Positions 8,428 through 17,245 of a DNA stretch of 64,000 bases are shown piece by piece. The position numbers and the translations under genes were made by a program. The notes below the pieces were generated by a model that ran no database searches, had not been told where the DNA came from, and was given only the letters and a program-made list of their open reading frames with translations. Location of the stretch: positions 1 through 64,000 of the forward strand of contig NZ_JPVR01000071.1 in assembly GCF_000772935.1 (NCBI RefSeq), written 5' to 3'. Within the stretch, counting starts at the first letter, position 1; each line of letters opens with the position of its first letter. Source of the stretch: Lysinibacillus boronitolerans JCM 21713 = 10a = NBRC 103108 (GTDB taxonomy: Bacteria > Bacillota > Bacilli > Bacillales_A > Planococcaceae).

Positions 8428-8606
8428 TAGCTACTAAAGAAACTCATAGAGCTGAAAAAACTGCGTGAACTTTTACGAGAGTTACGCTTATAATGCTTAT
8501 GACCATAATAATTATGTCGTTTTGAATATCTGCTACGGCTACTTGATGAAGAGTAATGGCGTTTGGATTTACTATTGAGTAAGGAATGTAGAATTTTATC
8601 TAGCAT
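8427..8606 (-). CDS. Small Ser/Arg/His/Tyr-rich protein coupled to kinase gene
   Basis: A 59-residue ORF with ribosome-binding site AAGGAG 7 nt before the ATG at 8606. Nineteen of 59 residues are Ser. After a short helical start (MLDKILHSLLNSK) the protein carries YSSSSSRSRYSKRH, HNYYGHKHYKRN and SRKSSRSFFSSMSFFSS, a strongly basic low-complexity body. The stop overlaps the kinase start (TAATG), indicating co-translation. The composition resembles the basic Ser/Tyr/His/Lys repeats of spore-coat proteins that the CotH kinase phosphorylates in B. subtilis (CotG, CotB). That comparison is by composition only. An upstream TATATAGTA (8642-8634) weakly fits a sigma-K -10. I do not recognise a named family. 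Confidence 0.78.
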   Translation of the reverse strand: MLDKILHSLLNSKSKRHYSSSSSRSRYSKRHNYYGHKHYKRNSRKSSRSFFSSMSFFSS

Positions 8607-8674
8607 AAAAACGCTCCTTTTTGATGTTGTTATTACTATATACGCAAAAATAAAAAGGAGGTTTCAAAAATAAA

Positions 8675-8711
8675 AAAGAAACTATGTAAATTTTTACATA
8701 GTTTCTTTTTA
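8675..8711. terminator. Terminator of rnjA
   Basis: The stem AAAGAAACTATGTAAA/TTACATAGTTTCTTT with a T tract on either strand lies immediately downstream of the rnjA stop on the minus strand. Confidence 0.85.
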
Positions 8712-8716
8712 TGAGG

Positions 8717-10384
8717 TTAAACCTCCATAATAATTGGTAAAATCATTGGACGACGTTTTGTTTTTTCGAATAGATAAGGTCCTAAAACGTCTGTAATTTC
8801 ATTTTTCAATTCTGTCCATTGAGGTGTTTTGCTTTGAATTGTTTCATTCAGATGACGGTTTAACATTTTTTGTGCCTCATTGATCATCGTGCCTGATTCA
8901 CGCATATAGACAAATCCACGTGAGATGATGTCAGGACCAGAAACAATTTTTTGTTTTTCCATATCAACGCTTACCACTACAATCACTAAACCTTCTTCAG
9001 AAAGAATGCGGCGATCACGCAACACAATATTACCGATATCGCCAATACCATTGCCATCAATGTAAACATCTCCTGAAGGGATTCGGCCCGCTACATGTGC
9101 TTCGTTGGCACTTAGTGCAAGAACATCACCATTTTCCATAACAAATGTATTATCTAGTGGAACATCGCAATCTTCCGCTAGATGTGTATGCATTTTTAAC
9201 ATACGGAATTCACCATGGATAGGCATAAAGAACTTAGGCTTCATTAAACGAAGCATCAGTTTTTGTTCTTCTTGAGATCCGTGACCAGATGTATGAATAT
9301 TGTTTAATGCGCCGTGAATGACTTCAGCCCCTGCACGGAACAATAAATTAATGATTTTATTAACGCTTACGGTATTACCTGGTACTGGTGAAGAAGAAAA
9401 GATAACTGTATCGCCAGGTTGTATTTGAATCTGACGATGCGTACCATTGGCAATACGTGATAAGGCAGCCATTGGTTCACCTTGAGAGCCTGTACATAAA
9501 ATCATCACTTCGTTGGCAGGCAGTCGATTGATGCTTTGAGCATCAATAAATGTATCCTTTGGCGCAGTAATATAACCTAGCTCACGACCAATTGTAATAG
9601 CGTTGTCCATTGAACGACCGAAGACAGCAATCTTTCTTCCATATTTTACGGCTGCGTCTGTGGCTTGCTGTAAACGGTGAATATTTGACGCAAAGGTAGC
9701 AAAAATAATACGGCTGTCCACCTTGCGGAAAATCTCATCGATACTTTTTCCAACTGTGCGCTCTGACATTGTGAAATTAGGCTTTTCAGCGTTAGTACTA
9801 TCAGATAGTAAGCAAAGAACGCCATCACGTCCAATTTCAGCCATCTTTGTTAGGTTGGCTGGTTCACCCACTGGTGTAAAGTCAAATTTAAAGTCCCCTG
9901 TGTGAACGATATTACCAGGTGGTGTTTTAACAACAATTCCATAGGCATCAGGAATGCTGTGTGTTGTTCTAAAGAAGCTAACAGATGTTTTTCTGAATTT
10001 AATAACATCCTCTTCCTTAATTTCAATTAGTTTTGTTGTACGTAGCAAGCCATGTTCTTCTAATTTATTACGTAATAAGCCAAGTGCGAGCTTACCGCCA
10101 TAGACAGGGATATTTACTTGACGTAAAAGGTATGGAATACCCCCAATATGATCCTCATGTCCATGGGTAATAAACAGTCCTTTGATTTTGTCGACATTAC
10201 GTACTAAGTACGTATAATCAGGAATAACATAGTCAATGCCGAGTAAGTCGTCTTCTGGGAATTTAATACCGGCGTCAATTAAGATAATTTCATCTTGAAA
10301 TTGAACGCCATAAGTGTTTTTGCCGATTTCGCCCAGTCCGCCGAGCGCGAAAACAGCTGCTTGGTCATTTTTAACAAACTTCAT
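8717..10384 (-). CDS. rnjA: Ribonuclease J1
   Basis: A 555-residue metallo-beta-lactamase/beta-CASP nuclease, the usual RNase J1 length. The zinc-binding motif HGHEDHIGG lies near residues 74-82. The beta-CASP features ([10 protein letters not shown] near 300; [13 protein letters not shown] and PIHGEFRM near 360-395) are in place, and the C-terminal domain ends [13 protein letters not shown]. It degrades and matures RNA by 5'-to-3' exo- and endonucleolytic cleavage in the cytoplasm. It follows rpoY by 5 nt, as in B. subtilis (ykzG-ykqC), with its ribosome-binding site inside the end of rpoY, so the two form an operon. Confidence 0.98.
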   Translation of the reverse strand: MKFVKNDQAAVFALGGLGEIGKNTYGVQFQDEIILIDAGIKFPEDDLLGIDYVIPDYTYLVRNVDKIKGLFITHGHEDHIGGIPYLLRQVNIPVYGGKLALGLLRNKLEEHGLLRTTKLIEIKEEDVIKFRKTSVSFFRTTHSIPDAYGIVVKTPPGNIVHTGDFKFDFTPVGEPANLTKMAEIGRDGVLCLLSDSTNAEKPNFTMSERTVGKSIDEIFRKVDSRIIFATFASNIHRLQQATDAAVKYGRKIAVFGRSMDNAITIGRELGYITAPKDTFIDAQSINRLPANEVMILCTGSQGEPMAALSRIANGTHRQIQIQPGDTVIFSSSPVPGNTVSVNKIINLLFRAGAEVIHGALNNIHTSGHGSQEEQKLMLRLMKPKFFMPIHGEFRMLKMHTHLAEDCDVPLDNTFVMENGDVLALSANEAHVAGRIPSGDVYIDGNGIGDIGNIVLRDRRILSEEGLVIVVVSVDMEKQKIVSGPDIISRGFVYMRESGTMINEAQKMLNRHLNETIQSKTPQWTELKNEITDVLGPYLFEKTKRRPMILPIIMEV

Positions 10385-10389
10385 GTTTG

Positions 10390-10599
10390 TTAAATTTCCT
10401 CCAAGACGAAGTTCGGGCTTGCTTGTTCGTACTCTAAGTAGTTACCTTCAAGCAGTTGAATGAACTCGATGTTGTAGTTTCGGTCTTTTAGCTTTTCACG
10501 TACTTCACGTTCTGAAGTAGCTTCTAGGTATAGACTTTTAGTATTTTCGCGAACTGGAATCTCATTTGCATTTTCTTGATAATAAACTTTGTAAATCAT
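10390..10599 (-). CDS. rpoY: RNA polymerase epsilon subunit RpoY
   Basis: A 69-residue small acidic protein starting [19 protein letters not shown], characteristic of the DUF1447/YkzG family, which binds RNA polymerase as the epsilon subunit. The reading frame is open for 25 codons further upstream, but AAAGGAGAG 6-7 nt before the ATG at 10599 and the family's N-terminus fix the start there. It is co-transcribed with rnjA. Confidence 0.96.
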   Translation of the reverse strand: MIYKVYYQENANEIPVRENTKSLYLEATSEREVREKLKDRNYNIEFIQLLEGNYLEYEQASPNFVLEEI

Positions 10600-10829
10600 A
10601 GTTTGCTCTCCTTTAATTGCGTACAATTTTCTTGCACCTTTGACTACTACCACACACGTGCTACAAGAAAACAACGAATTTCTTTTATTGAAGAAATGTA
10701 CATTTGTAATACTTGTATCTCAATGCTTCAGATGTGCACTATGTTATAAAATTGTATAGGAAGTAGTGAGACAGTGGTTGCGTATAGCCAAATAAATGCA
10801 TTTCCTTTATATTATCACGCACTTCCTCT
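10600..10829. other. Leader/upstream region of rpoY-rnjA
   Basis: No gene seen. On the minus strand TTGAGA, 17 bp and TACATT could be the rpoY promoter (around 10700-10730), but the match is only moderate. AGTGCAC-type half-sites occur, with no recognisable operator. Confidence 0.3.
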
Positions 10830-10863
10830 AAAATAAAGAAAAGCCCTTCAAATAATGAAGGGC
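10830..10863 (-). terminator. Terminator of the 23-codon gene
   Basis: The stem GCCCTTCA/TGAAGGGC (10843-10863, loop of 5) is followed on the minus strand by TTTTCTTTATTTT. It begins 6 nt past the stop of the small ORF at 10869. Confidence 0.8.
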
Positions 10864-10868
10864 AAATG

Positions 10869-10940
10869 TTAGGCAATTGATTTTTTTCCGAGTACGCCAC
10901 GAAGTTGCTTCAACAATTTCCGTTTGAGTTTCTTCAGCAT
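10869..10940 (-). CDS. 23-residue cationic amphipathic peptide
   Basis: A 23-codon ORF on the minus strand, beginning MLKKLKRKLLKQLRG and ending GKKSIA. It has nine Lys/Arg and no acidic residue, with Leu spaced as in an amphipathic helix. It has a strong ribosome-binding site (AAGGAGTG, about 7 nt spacing), a near-consensus sigma-A promoter (10962-10990) and its own terminator (10830-10863), so it is a complete free-standing gene. I do not recognise a family. Membrane-active, RNA-binding or regulatory roles are all possible. The neighbouring rpoY-rnjA and HAD genes give no clue to function. Confidence 0.75.
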   Translation of the reverse strand: MLKKLKRKLLKQLRGVLGKKSIA

Positions 10941-10961
10941 GGCACATCACTCCTTAGGATC

Positions 10962-10990
10962 ATTATAATTAAAATTATTGTCTGTGTAAA
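10962..10990 (-). promoter_or_regulatory. Strong sigma-A promoter of the 23-codon gene
   Basis: On the minus strand: -35 TTTACA (10990-10985), 17-bp spacer, perfect -10 TATAAT (10967-10962), reading toward the small ORF at 10940. Confidence 0.8.
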
Positions 10991-11035
10991 GTCATTAAAC
11001 TTGAAAGAATAATATTTATGGAAAGGGTTAATAGA

Positions 11036-11806
11036 ATGAACAAAATTTTATTTTTTGATGTCGATGGTACTCTCTATAACAGTGAAAAAAAATTACCCTC
11101 ATCTGCAAAAGAGGCACTTTTAACAGCACGTCGTAATGGTTATGAATTGGCGATTGCTACTGGTCGAGCACCATTTATGATTGAGTCATTACTAGAAGAA
11201 TTAGAGATCGATACGTATGTTACCTTCAATGGCCAATATGTTGTCTATAAAGGTGAGGTTGTCTATACAAATGGGATTGCCAAGGATGAACTAGCAAAAA
11301 TTATTGCCTTTGGTGAAGCACGTAACGAACCCGTAGTGTTTTTAGATGATAAACGGATGATTGCCTCAGTTGGAGATCATCCTATGGTAGCTGAAAGCTT
11401 AGATACTCTTAAATATCCGTATCCAGAATTAGACTCATCTTATTATATGCAGAACAATGTATATCAAACACTTATTTTTATGGAAGAAAAAGATGAACCT
11501 TTATATAATGAAACATTCCCGAATGTTCAATTTGTACGTTGGCATCCCTATTCTTGTGATATTTTGCCAAAAGGAGGTTCGAAGGCCGCTGGTATTGAGA
11601 AGGTGCTTGAGAAAATGGGCATCACTTTACAAGATGCCTTTGCTTTTGGTGATGGCATAAATGATATTGAAATGCTACAGGCTGTTGGGACAAGTGTTGC
11701 TATGGGGAATGGCCATGAACGAGTGAAGGCAGTCGCTCATCATATTGCGGACCATGTAGATGAGGATGGTCTCTCAAAAATAATGCGCAAGCTATCCATT
11801 ATATAA
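11036..11806 (+). CDS. HAD superfamily Cof-type phosphatase (YkrA-like)
   Basis: A 256-residue HAD hydrolase of the Cof/YkrA subfamily. Motif I is FFDVDGTLYNS near the N-terminus, motif II is IATGRAP, a Lys lies in KGGSKAAGIEKV, and motif IV is FGDGINDIEML. A type-IIB cap sits between. It probably dephosphorylates sugar phosphates or small phosphometabolites in the cytosol. An ATG at 11018 in the same frame lacks a ribosome-binding site; the one at 11036 follows GGAAAGGG at about 8 nt and begins MNKILFFDVDG, the family start. It occupies the position of ykrA beside rpoY in B. subtilis, but def no longer follows directly. Confidence 0.9.
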   Translation: MNKILFFDVDGTLYNSEKKLPSSAKEALLTARRNGYELAIATGRAPFMIESLLEELEIDTYVTFNGQYVVYKGEVVYTNGIAKDELAKIIAFGEARNEPVVFLDDKRMIASVGDHPMVAESLDTLKYPYPELDSSYYMQNNVYQTLIFMEEKDEPLYNETFPNVQFVRWHPYSCDILPKGGSKAAGIEKVLEKMGITLQDAFAFGDGINDIEMLQAVGTSVAMGNGHERVKAVAHHIADHVDEDGLSKIMRKLSII

Positions 11807-11810
11807 AATA

Positions 11811-11850
11811 AAAAACAACTAGTTGGAGAACTCACACTAGTTGTTTTTTT
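11811..11850. terminator. Bidirectional terminator
   Basis: The 13-bp arms AAAAACAACTAGT and ACTAGTTGTTTTT lie between the convergent HAD and DeoR genes. Confidence 0.88.
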
Positions 11851-11864
11851 ATTTATTTTTGGCT

Positions 11865-12626
11865 CTACGCTATATTGACGATTTTTATTTGAACACCTTT
11901 ATCCGAAAAATGTTGGATCGTCTTTTTAGGTAGGGCGTCATCTGTGATAATGACATCTACTTCATTCACTGGACAAACTTGAATTGCTACATCTTTATTA
12001 AATTTTGAGGAATCTGTAGCTACATAGACTGTTTGAGAGATGGAAATAATTTGCTTTCTAGTAATGGCTTCATCCAAGCTAAAATCAGATATGCCTTTTT
12101 CAATTGAAACGCCGCTAGCGCAAATAAATGCTTTATTAATATTAAGGTGCTCGAAGCGAAATAAAAATTCATTCGATGTCACGGATTTTTCAGAATGACG
12201 TACTTTACCGCCAAGCAGTATAACCTCAATGTTAGAGCCAATTAGATCAAATGCTACAGGTAGTGAATTTGTTACCACTGTTAGTTTTTCCTTGTCCAAT
12301 AAAAATGGCGTCATTTGATAGGTGGTTGTTCCACTATCAATAAAAATACACTCCCCATCTTGAACGAGCGAAGCACATGCTTTGGCAATGGCAATTTTCT
12401 CTGTTAACTGTTCGTGAAGTCGTTGATCAATTAGTCCCTCTATTGGCTCAATGTATTTAACGCCCCCATAAAATTTTTCGATTTTTTTGTCTTGCATCAA
12501 CTGTTGGACATCGCGACGGATCGTCTCCATTGAAACATTAAACTCTTTTGTAAGTGTTACTAATTTTACTACCTTATGTTGACGTATAAACTGCAAAATT
12601 TGATGTTGCCTCTCTATCATATACAT
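11865..12626 (-). CDS. DeoR family regulator of the phosphonate operon
   Basis: A 253-residue DeoR/GlpR-type protein. The N-terminal helix-turn-helix contains VKLVTLTKEFNVSMETIRRDV, and the sugar-isomerase-like effector domain contains IFIDSGTTTYQM and VVTNS. It is divergent from the 2-aminoethylphosphonate operon, so it most likely controls that operon and itself. Three TTTACWCAA direct repeats lie in the shared 145-bp region. The ribosome-binding site is AGAGGTGA, 4 nt before the first ATG (12626) and 10 nt before a second in-frame ATG (12620); either could be used. The effector could be a phosphorylated intermediate; this is inference. Confidence 0.88.
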   Translation of the reverse strand: MYMIERQHQILQFIRQHKVVKLVTLTKEFNVSMETIRRDVQQLMQDKKIEKFYGGVKYIEPIEGLIDQRLHEQLTEKIAIAKACASLVQDGECIFIDSGTTTYQMTPFLLDKEKLTVVTNSLPVAFDLIGSNIEVILLGGKVRHSEKSVTSNEFLFRFEHLNINKAFICASGVSIEKGISDFSLDEAITRKQIISISQTVYVATDSSKFNKDVAIQVCPVNEVDVIITDDALPKKTIQHFSDKGVQIKIVNIA

Positions 12627-12646
12627 TTCATCACCTCTACTAGATA

Positions 12647-12708
12647 TTTACTCAAAGTAATCATGACTTTGTCAACAGTTGGTCAGAATTTACTCAACAT
12701 TTACACAA
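12647..12708. repeat. Three phased TTTACWCAA direct repeats (candidate operator)
   Basis: TTTACTCAA at 12647-12655 and 12689-12697, and TTTACACAA at 12700-12708. Start-to-start distances are 42 and 11 bp, close to four and one helical turns, so all three face the same side. The first overlaps the likely -10 region of the DeoR gene (TTGACA upstream of it on the minus strand). The other two lie just upstream of the weak -35 of the phosphonate promoter (-10 TATACT at 12737-12742). Confidence 0.6.
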
Positions 12709-12771
12709 ATAAGCAATTTCCTTTACAAATGGTCTCTATACTGAAGCTAAGAACTGAGTGAGGTGACCAAT

Positions 12772-13524
12772 TTGTTAGAGCTAAAAAATATCTCAAAAAG
12801 CTATAAAAATAAGAAAGTTTTAGTAGATATCAACGTAACCATCGAATCAGGTGAGATCATTTCATTGCTAGGGCCGAGTGGCTGCGGTAAAACTACTTTG
12901 CTAAATATCATTTTAGGACTTGTAGATCCAACTGCTGGTCAGCTTGTCTACAATGGACAAGATATTTCCAAGCAATCAATGCAAGAAAGAGGATTTAATA
13001 TTGTATTTCAGGATTTTGCGTTATTTCCTCATTTAAATGCATACGACAATATTGTTTATGGATTAAAAAATAGAAACCTGCAAATGTCCAAAGAGGAGAT
13101 ACAAGAATACATTGATTTTTTAGAGCTAGCTCCTCATTTGCATAAAAAGATTCATGAACTGTCTGGTGGGCAAAAACAACGTGTTTCCATTGCCAGAACA
13201 CTCGTGATGCAACCTAAAATTCTATTATTAGATGAACCACTAAGTGCACTAGATGGCGTTATAAAGGAATCCATAAAGGAACGCATTAAATCCATCGCAA
13301 GTGAATTTAATTTGACGACGATTATCGTGACACATGATCCAGAAGAAGCGCTTACCTTATCAGATAAAGTCATGATAATTAATGAAGGTACAGTTGCTCA
13401 ATTTGGCACACCTCATGAAATAGTAACAGCGCCGAAAAATCAATTTGTAGAGGATTTTATCTTAAGACAGCTTCAAATTAAGCGACATAACATCTATCAA
13501 TTATTTGGAGAAACATATGCTTAA
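12772..13524 (+). CDS. ABC transporter ATPase, 2-aminoethylphosphonate uptake
   Basis: A 250-residue ATPase: Walker [11 protein letters not shown]-loop FQDFALFPHL, signature LSGGQKQR, Walker B ILLLDEPLSALD and the switch His in VTHDPEE. Its place before a double-domain permease, a binding protein, phnW and phnX identifies it as the energising subunit for 2-aminoethylphosphonate import. GAGGTGA (12760-12766) lies 5 nt before TTG at 12772 (TTG TTA GAG), which I take as the start. A GTG at 12763 in the same frame is inside that ribosome-binding site and is less likely. It overlaps the permease gene by 8 nt. Confidence 0.88.
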   Translation: MLELKNISKSYKNKKVLVDINVTIESGEIISLLGPSGCGKTTLLNIILGLVDPTAGQLVYNGQDISKQSMQERGFNIVFQDFALFPHLNAYDNIVYGLKNRNLQMSKEEIQEYIDFLELAPHLHKKIHELSGGQKQRVSIARTLVMQPKILLLDEPLSALDGVIKESIKERIKSIASEFNLTTIIVTHDPEEALTLSDKVMIINEGTVAQFGTPHEIVTAPKNQFVEDFILRQLQIKRHNIYQLFGETYA

Positions 13525-15148
13525 AACAAATAAAATGATGAAATTAATTTTTCTGCCGATTCTACTATTTTTTCTATTCTTCTTAATTGTGCCATTGCTT
13601 TATATGTTTTGGCAGTCATTCAAAATAGGTCATGTCGTGACCACTCAAAATTATATTGAGGCTTTACAGAGTATTGAAATTCGTGAAGCTTTTACGAATA
13701 GTTTTAAAGTTTCTTTTGTAGCATCGGTGATTACAACCGTTTTAGCCTTTTTGTTGGCCTATGCTGTTCATTTTACTACGATGCATCGCCATACAAAAAA
13801 GTTAGTGCAAATTGGAATTACCTTGCCTATGCTACTGCCAACGATTACATATGGCTTTGTATTGATTTATACATTTGGAAATCAAGGAATTCTAACAAAA
13901 TTAGTGGGGCAGCCTCTTTTTACAATCTATGGGTATAACGGCTTGGTGATCGGTTACGTATTATACACATTACCAGTTGCTTTTATATTAATGCAAAACT
14001 CCATGCAATATATCGATAAACGTTTTTTACTTGTTTCCATGTTAATGCATGATCATTCAATGCGTCGTTTTTATCATACCGTATTCCGTCCTATGTTAGG
14101 GACTGTTGGTGGGGCATTTATTTTAACATTTGTTTTAAGCTTCACAGACTTTGGGATCCCTGCATCTGTTGGTGGAAATTACAGAGTGATAGCTACTGAG
14201 CTCTACCAAGCCATGTTAGGTTCCATTGTACATTTTGAACGTGGAGCAGTCATTTCGGTGTTCATGCTAGTACCTGCTGTACTAGGTGTTGTCATCCTAA
14301 CGATTTTAGAGCGCTTCAATTTTCAATATAAACAAGTTGGGCAAAGTGAACTTGTTAAGCATCGTTTACGAGACGGGCTATTTACAATTTATTCAATTCT
14401 CTGTGTAACAGTTGTAGGTATTATTTTTTCAACCATGTTTATTGTGCCTTTTACCAAAGGCTATCCGTACGATTTCAGCTTTACATTAGAGCATGTTCAA
14501 AATGTACTTGCAGAGAAAGATTTGACGAAGGTTTACATCAATTCTCTCATCGTAGCGGTACTAACAGCCATATTTGGTGTGGGCATAACATTTATGTCAG
14601 CGCTTCTTAATGCAAGGACACCGTTAAAAGGACGGAAAAGCTTAGATGTAGCTTCTATGATGACAAATACAGTACCAGGTATGGTGCTTGGGTTATCCTA
14701 CTTGTTTTTCTTTAATGGAAGTTCATTAAAAGGTACTTTTCTTATTATTATCGCATGTAATATAGTGCATTTTTTTACGACACCTTATTTAATGGCTAAA
14801 AATTCATTGCAAAAAATGGATCCTACCTGGGAAGTGACAGCTGAGCTGTTAAAGGATTCGTGGCTAAAAACCGTGATACGAATTATTTTACCGAATATTA
14901 GGCCGACGATTTATCAAATGTTTAGCTATTATTTTTTAAATGCTATGGTAACGGTCAGTGGCGTTATTTTCCTTGTCAGCACAAAGACAATGCTTGTATC
15001 GACAAGGATAAAAGAGCTACAGCATTTCGCAAAGTACACAGATATTTTTGTTTTATCAATATTTATTTTATGTACAAACCTCATTGTGAAATTAGGTTGT
15101 GATTATATAGCAGCACATAAAGAAAAAACGGAGGAGATTTCAAAATGA
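13517..15148 (+). CDS. 2-aminoethylphosphonate ABC transporter permease (two-domain)
   Basis: A 543-residue membrane protein with two binding-protein-dependent permease halves in one chain and about 12 membrane segments. The EAA-like loops are near residues 180-200 (SMLMHDHSMRRFYHTVFRPM) and 440-465 (TAELLKDSWLKTVIRIILP). The fused form is typical of putative 2-aminoethylphosphonate permeases of Bacilli. GGAG 7 nt upstream selects ATG 13517 over 13505. It overlaps the ATPase stop, and its TGA overlaps the ATG of the binding protein (ATGA), showing tight coupling. Confidence 0.87.
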   Translation: MLKTNKMMKLIFLPILLFFLFFLIVPLLYMFWQSFKIGHVVTTQNYIEALQSIEIREAFTNSFKVSFVASVITTVLAFLLAYAVHFTTMHRHTKKLVQIGITLPMLLPTITYGFVLIYTFGNQGILTKLVGQPLFTIYGYNGLVIGYVLYTLPVAFILMQNSMQYIDKRFLLVSMLMHDHSMRRFYHTVFRPMLGTVGGAFILTFVLSFTDFGIPASVGGNYRVIATELYQAMLGSIVHFERGAVISVFMLVPAVLGVVILTILERFNFQYKQVGQSELVKHRLRDGLFTIYSILCVTVVGIIFSTMFIVPFTKGYPYDFSFTLEHVQNVLAEKDLTKVYINSLIVAVLTAIFGVGITFMSALLNARTPLKGRKSLDVASMMTNTVPGMVLGLSYLFFFNGSSLKGTFLIIIACNIVHFFTTPYLMAKNSLQKMDPTWEVTAELLKDSWLKTVIRIILPNIRPTIYQMFSYYFLNAMVTVSGVIFLVSTKTMLVSTRIKELQHFAKYTDIFVLSIFILCTNLIVKLGCDYIAAHKEKTEEISK

Positions 15149-16131
15149 AGAAGTCAACAGGCATGATGTTAGGAACAGTGAGTGTAGCAGCAGTCGTTTT
15201 AGCTGCATGTGGAGGGGTAGCGGCAGATTCCAAAGAGCAAGTCATCATTTATTCAAATGCTGATGATGAAGCTATTGAAGTGATGGAAACTACATTGGAT
15301 GACAAGGGCTATCAAGGTAAGTATTTAATCCAGTCGTTTGGTACTTCTGAGTTAGGTGGCAAAATGATGGCGGAAGGGACAGATATTGAAGCAGATGTTG
15401 TAACAATGGCTTCTTATTTTATAGAAAGTGCACAAACCTCAAAATCTATGTTTGTAGATATTTCTTCAGACTTAAAGCCTCTTGATGGGGGTGTTACGTA
15501 TGCATTGCCGATTTTAGGTAACGTAGGCTCTATCTTTATTAATACAGAGGTATTACAGCAAAAAGGGCTATCTATACCGAAATCCATTAAAGATTTAACA
15601 GACCCTGCTTATAAGGATTTAGTGTCCTTCCCAAACATTATGGACTCCTCAACAGGATGGCTCTTAGTACAAGCTATTATAAAGGAATATGGTGATGAGG
15701 AAGGGAAAAAAGTTTTATCAGATTTAACTAAAAATGCAGGACCACATATCGAAAGTTCAGGCTCTGGCCCTATTAAAAAGGTGAAAACAGGAGAAGTTGC
15801 TGCTGGCTTTGGTTTACGTATCCAAGCTATTGATGCCAAAAACGAAGGGTTGCCGATTGATTATATTGATCCGACAGAAGGAAATTTCACTTTAACGGAA
15901 TCTGTAGCTGTTGTAGATAAAGAAGGTGATGAAGCATTAGCAAAAGAAATAGCAAAGGTAATTGCAACAGAGGCTCGTAATGGTCTTTTAGAGCAATATC
16001 CTGTAGCTCTATATGAAGGAGAACAAGTAAAGGACGAGCACGTTCCGGCGTATTTGAAAAAATGGGATACAACTTTAACCGTAGATTTATTAGAAAAACA
16101 CCAAGCCTTCTTTAAGGAAGCACAGAGATAA
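15145..16131 (+). CDS. 2-aminoethylphosphonate ABC transporter substrate-binding lipoprotein
   Basis: A 328-residue extracytoplasmic solute-binding protein of the iron/Fbp-like fold. A signal peptide with lipobox LAAC (Cys22) implies lipid anchoring outside the membrane. The mature start VIIYSNADDEAIEVMETTL and the ESSGSGPIKKVKTGEVAAGFG segment match the AEP/iron ABC binding-protein group. The GGAG ribosome-binding site lies within the permease 3' end, and the genes overlap by 4 nt. Substrate assignment comes from the adjacent phnW and phnX. Confidence 0.88.
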   Translation: MKKSTGMMLGTVSVAAVVLAACGGVAADSKEQVIIYSNADDEAIEVMETTLDDKGYQGKYLIQSFGTSELGGKMMAEGTDIEADVVTMASYFIESAQTSKSMFVDISSDLKPLDGGVTYALPILGNVGSIFINTEVLQQKGLSIPKSIKDLTDPAYKDLVSFPNIMDSSTGWLLVQAIIKEYGDEEGKKVLSDLTKNAGPHIESSGSGPIKKVKTGEVAAGFGLRIQAIDAKNEGLPIDYIDPTEGNFTLTESVAVVDKEGDEALAKEIAKVIATEARNGLLEQYPVALYEGEQVKDEHVPAYLKKWDTTLTVDLLEKHQAFFKEAQR

Positions 16132-16144
16132 GGAGTTATAGCAG

Positions 16145-17245
16145 ATGAGTAACTATAAATTATTGACGCCAGGTCCATTGACAACAACTGAAGCGGTGAA
16201 ACGAGAAATGTTAAAAGATCGTTGTACATGGGATGACGATTATAAAAATGTGACACAAGTAATTCGTAAGCAGCTCTTAAAATTAGCACAAGTTGATGAG
16301 CCTGATTACACTACGGTACTGATGCAAGGAAGTGGGAGCTTTGTCGTAGAGTCTGTACTAACAACAGCAATTGGTGAGAATGATAAAGTGCTGATACTTA
16401 CAAATGGTGCTTATGGTGAAAGAATTGTTGAAATGGCCAAAGTCTTAAAGTTGCAGCATATTGTTTATAGTGTTCCTTATGATGAACAGCCATCCTCATT
16501 AGAAGTTCAAGCCTTCCTTGAAAGTGATGCAAGTATTACCCATATAGCTATCGTACATTGTGAGACGACTACTGGTATTTTAAATCCAATTAAAGAAATT
16601 GGAGAAGTTGTTCATTCCTTCGACAAAACATTTATTGTAGATGCCATGAGTAGCTTTGGAGGCGTACCAATGGATTTATCAAGCTTGCATATTGATTTTT
16701 GCATTAGTAGTGCCAATAAATGTATTCAAGGTGTTCCAGGGTTTGGATTTGTTATTGCGAATACAAGAGCTCTAGAAAAATGTAAGGGACAAGCTCGAAG
16801 TGTTGCATTAGATTTGTATAATCAATGGGAGGTGATGAAGCAAGACGGGAAATGGCGTTTCACTTCACCTACACATGTAGTGGCTGCTTTTGCGAAGGCA
16901 CTTGAAGAATTAATTGAAGAAGGTGGCATTCATGCTCGCTATAAGCGCTATGCGTATAATAATCATCTACTTCGCTCTCGCTTATCAGAGCTAGGATTGA
17001 AAGCGTATATTTCGGAGGAGCTTCAATCACCAATTATCACAACATTTTTATTCCCGCATAAAGAGTTTTCTTTTGAGCATTTTTATCAAGAAATGAAAAA
17101 GGCAGGTTTCGTTATCTATCCAGGTAAGCTTACGGATGTCGATACATTCCGTGTTGGCAATATTGGTGATATTCATGAGGATGATATGCTTGCATTATGT
17201 GAGGTTATTGAAAATTATATGGTGGTGAAAAACAATGAAAATTGA
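16145..17245 (+). CDS. phnW: 2-aminoethylphosphonate--pyruvate transaminase
   Basis: A 366-residue PLP enzyme of class-V aminotransferase fold that converts 2-aminoethylphosphonate plus pyruvate to phosphonoacetaldehyde plus alanine. N-terminal LLTPGPLTTTEAVK, CTWDDDYKN, VDAMSSFGG (Asp166) and the PLP lysine in SSANKCIQG (Lys192) are all present. The length is normal. It is preceded by the binding protein (13-nt gap, GGAG ribosome-binding site) and overlaps phnX by 11 nt, forming the catabolic half of the operon. Confidence 0.97.
   Translation: MSNYKLLTPGPLTTTEAVKREMLKDRCTWDDDYKNVTQVIRKQLLKLAQVDEPDYTTVLMQGSGSFVVESVLTTAIGENDKVLILTNGAYGERIVEMAKVLKLQHIVYSVPYDEQPSSLEVQAFLESDASITHIAIVHCETTTGILNPIKEIGEVVHSFDKTFIVDAMSSFGGVPMDLSSLHIDFCISSANKCIQGVPGFGFVIANTRALEKCKGQARSVALDLYNQWEVMKQDGKWRFTSPTHVVAAFAKALEELIEEGGIHARYKRYAYNNHLLRSRLSELGLKAYISEELQSPIITTFLFPHKEFSFEHFYQEMKKAGFVIYPGKLTDVDTFRVGNIGDIHEDDMLALCEVIENYMVVKNNEN

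Noticed and set aside
10600..10674. Upstream extension of rpoY giving a 94-residue protein
   Set aside because: The added 25 residues do not fit the RpoY family, and AAAGGAGAG sits just before the internal ATG at 10599.
12763..12771. GTG start for the phosphonate ATPase
   Set aside because: The codon lies within the GAGGTGA ribosome-binding site, which is well placed for TTG 12772.
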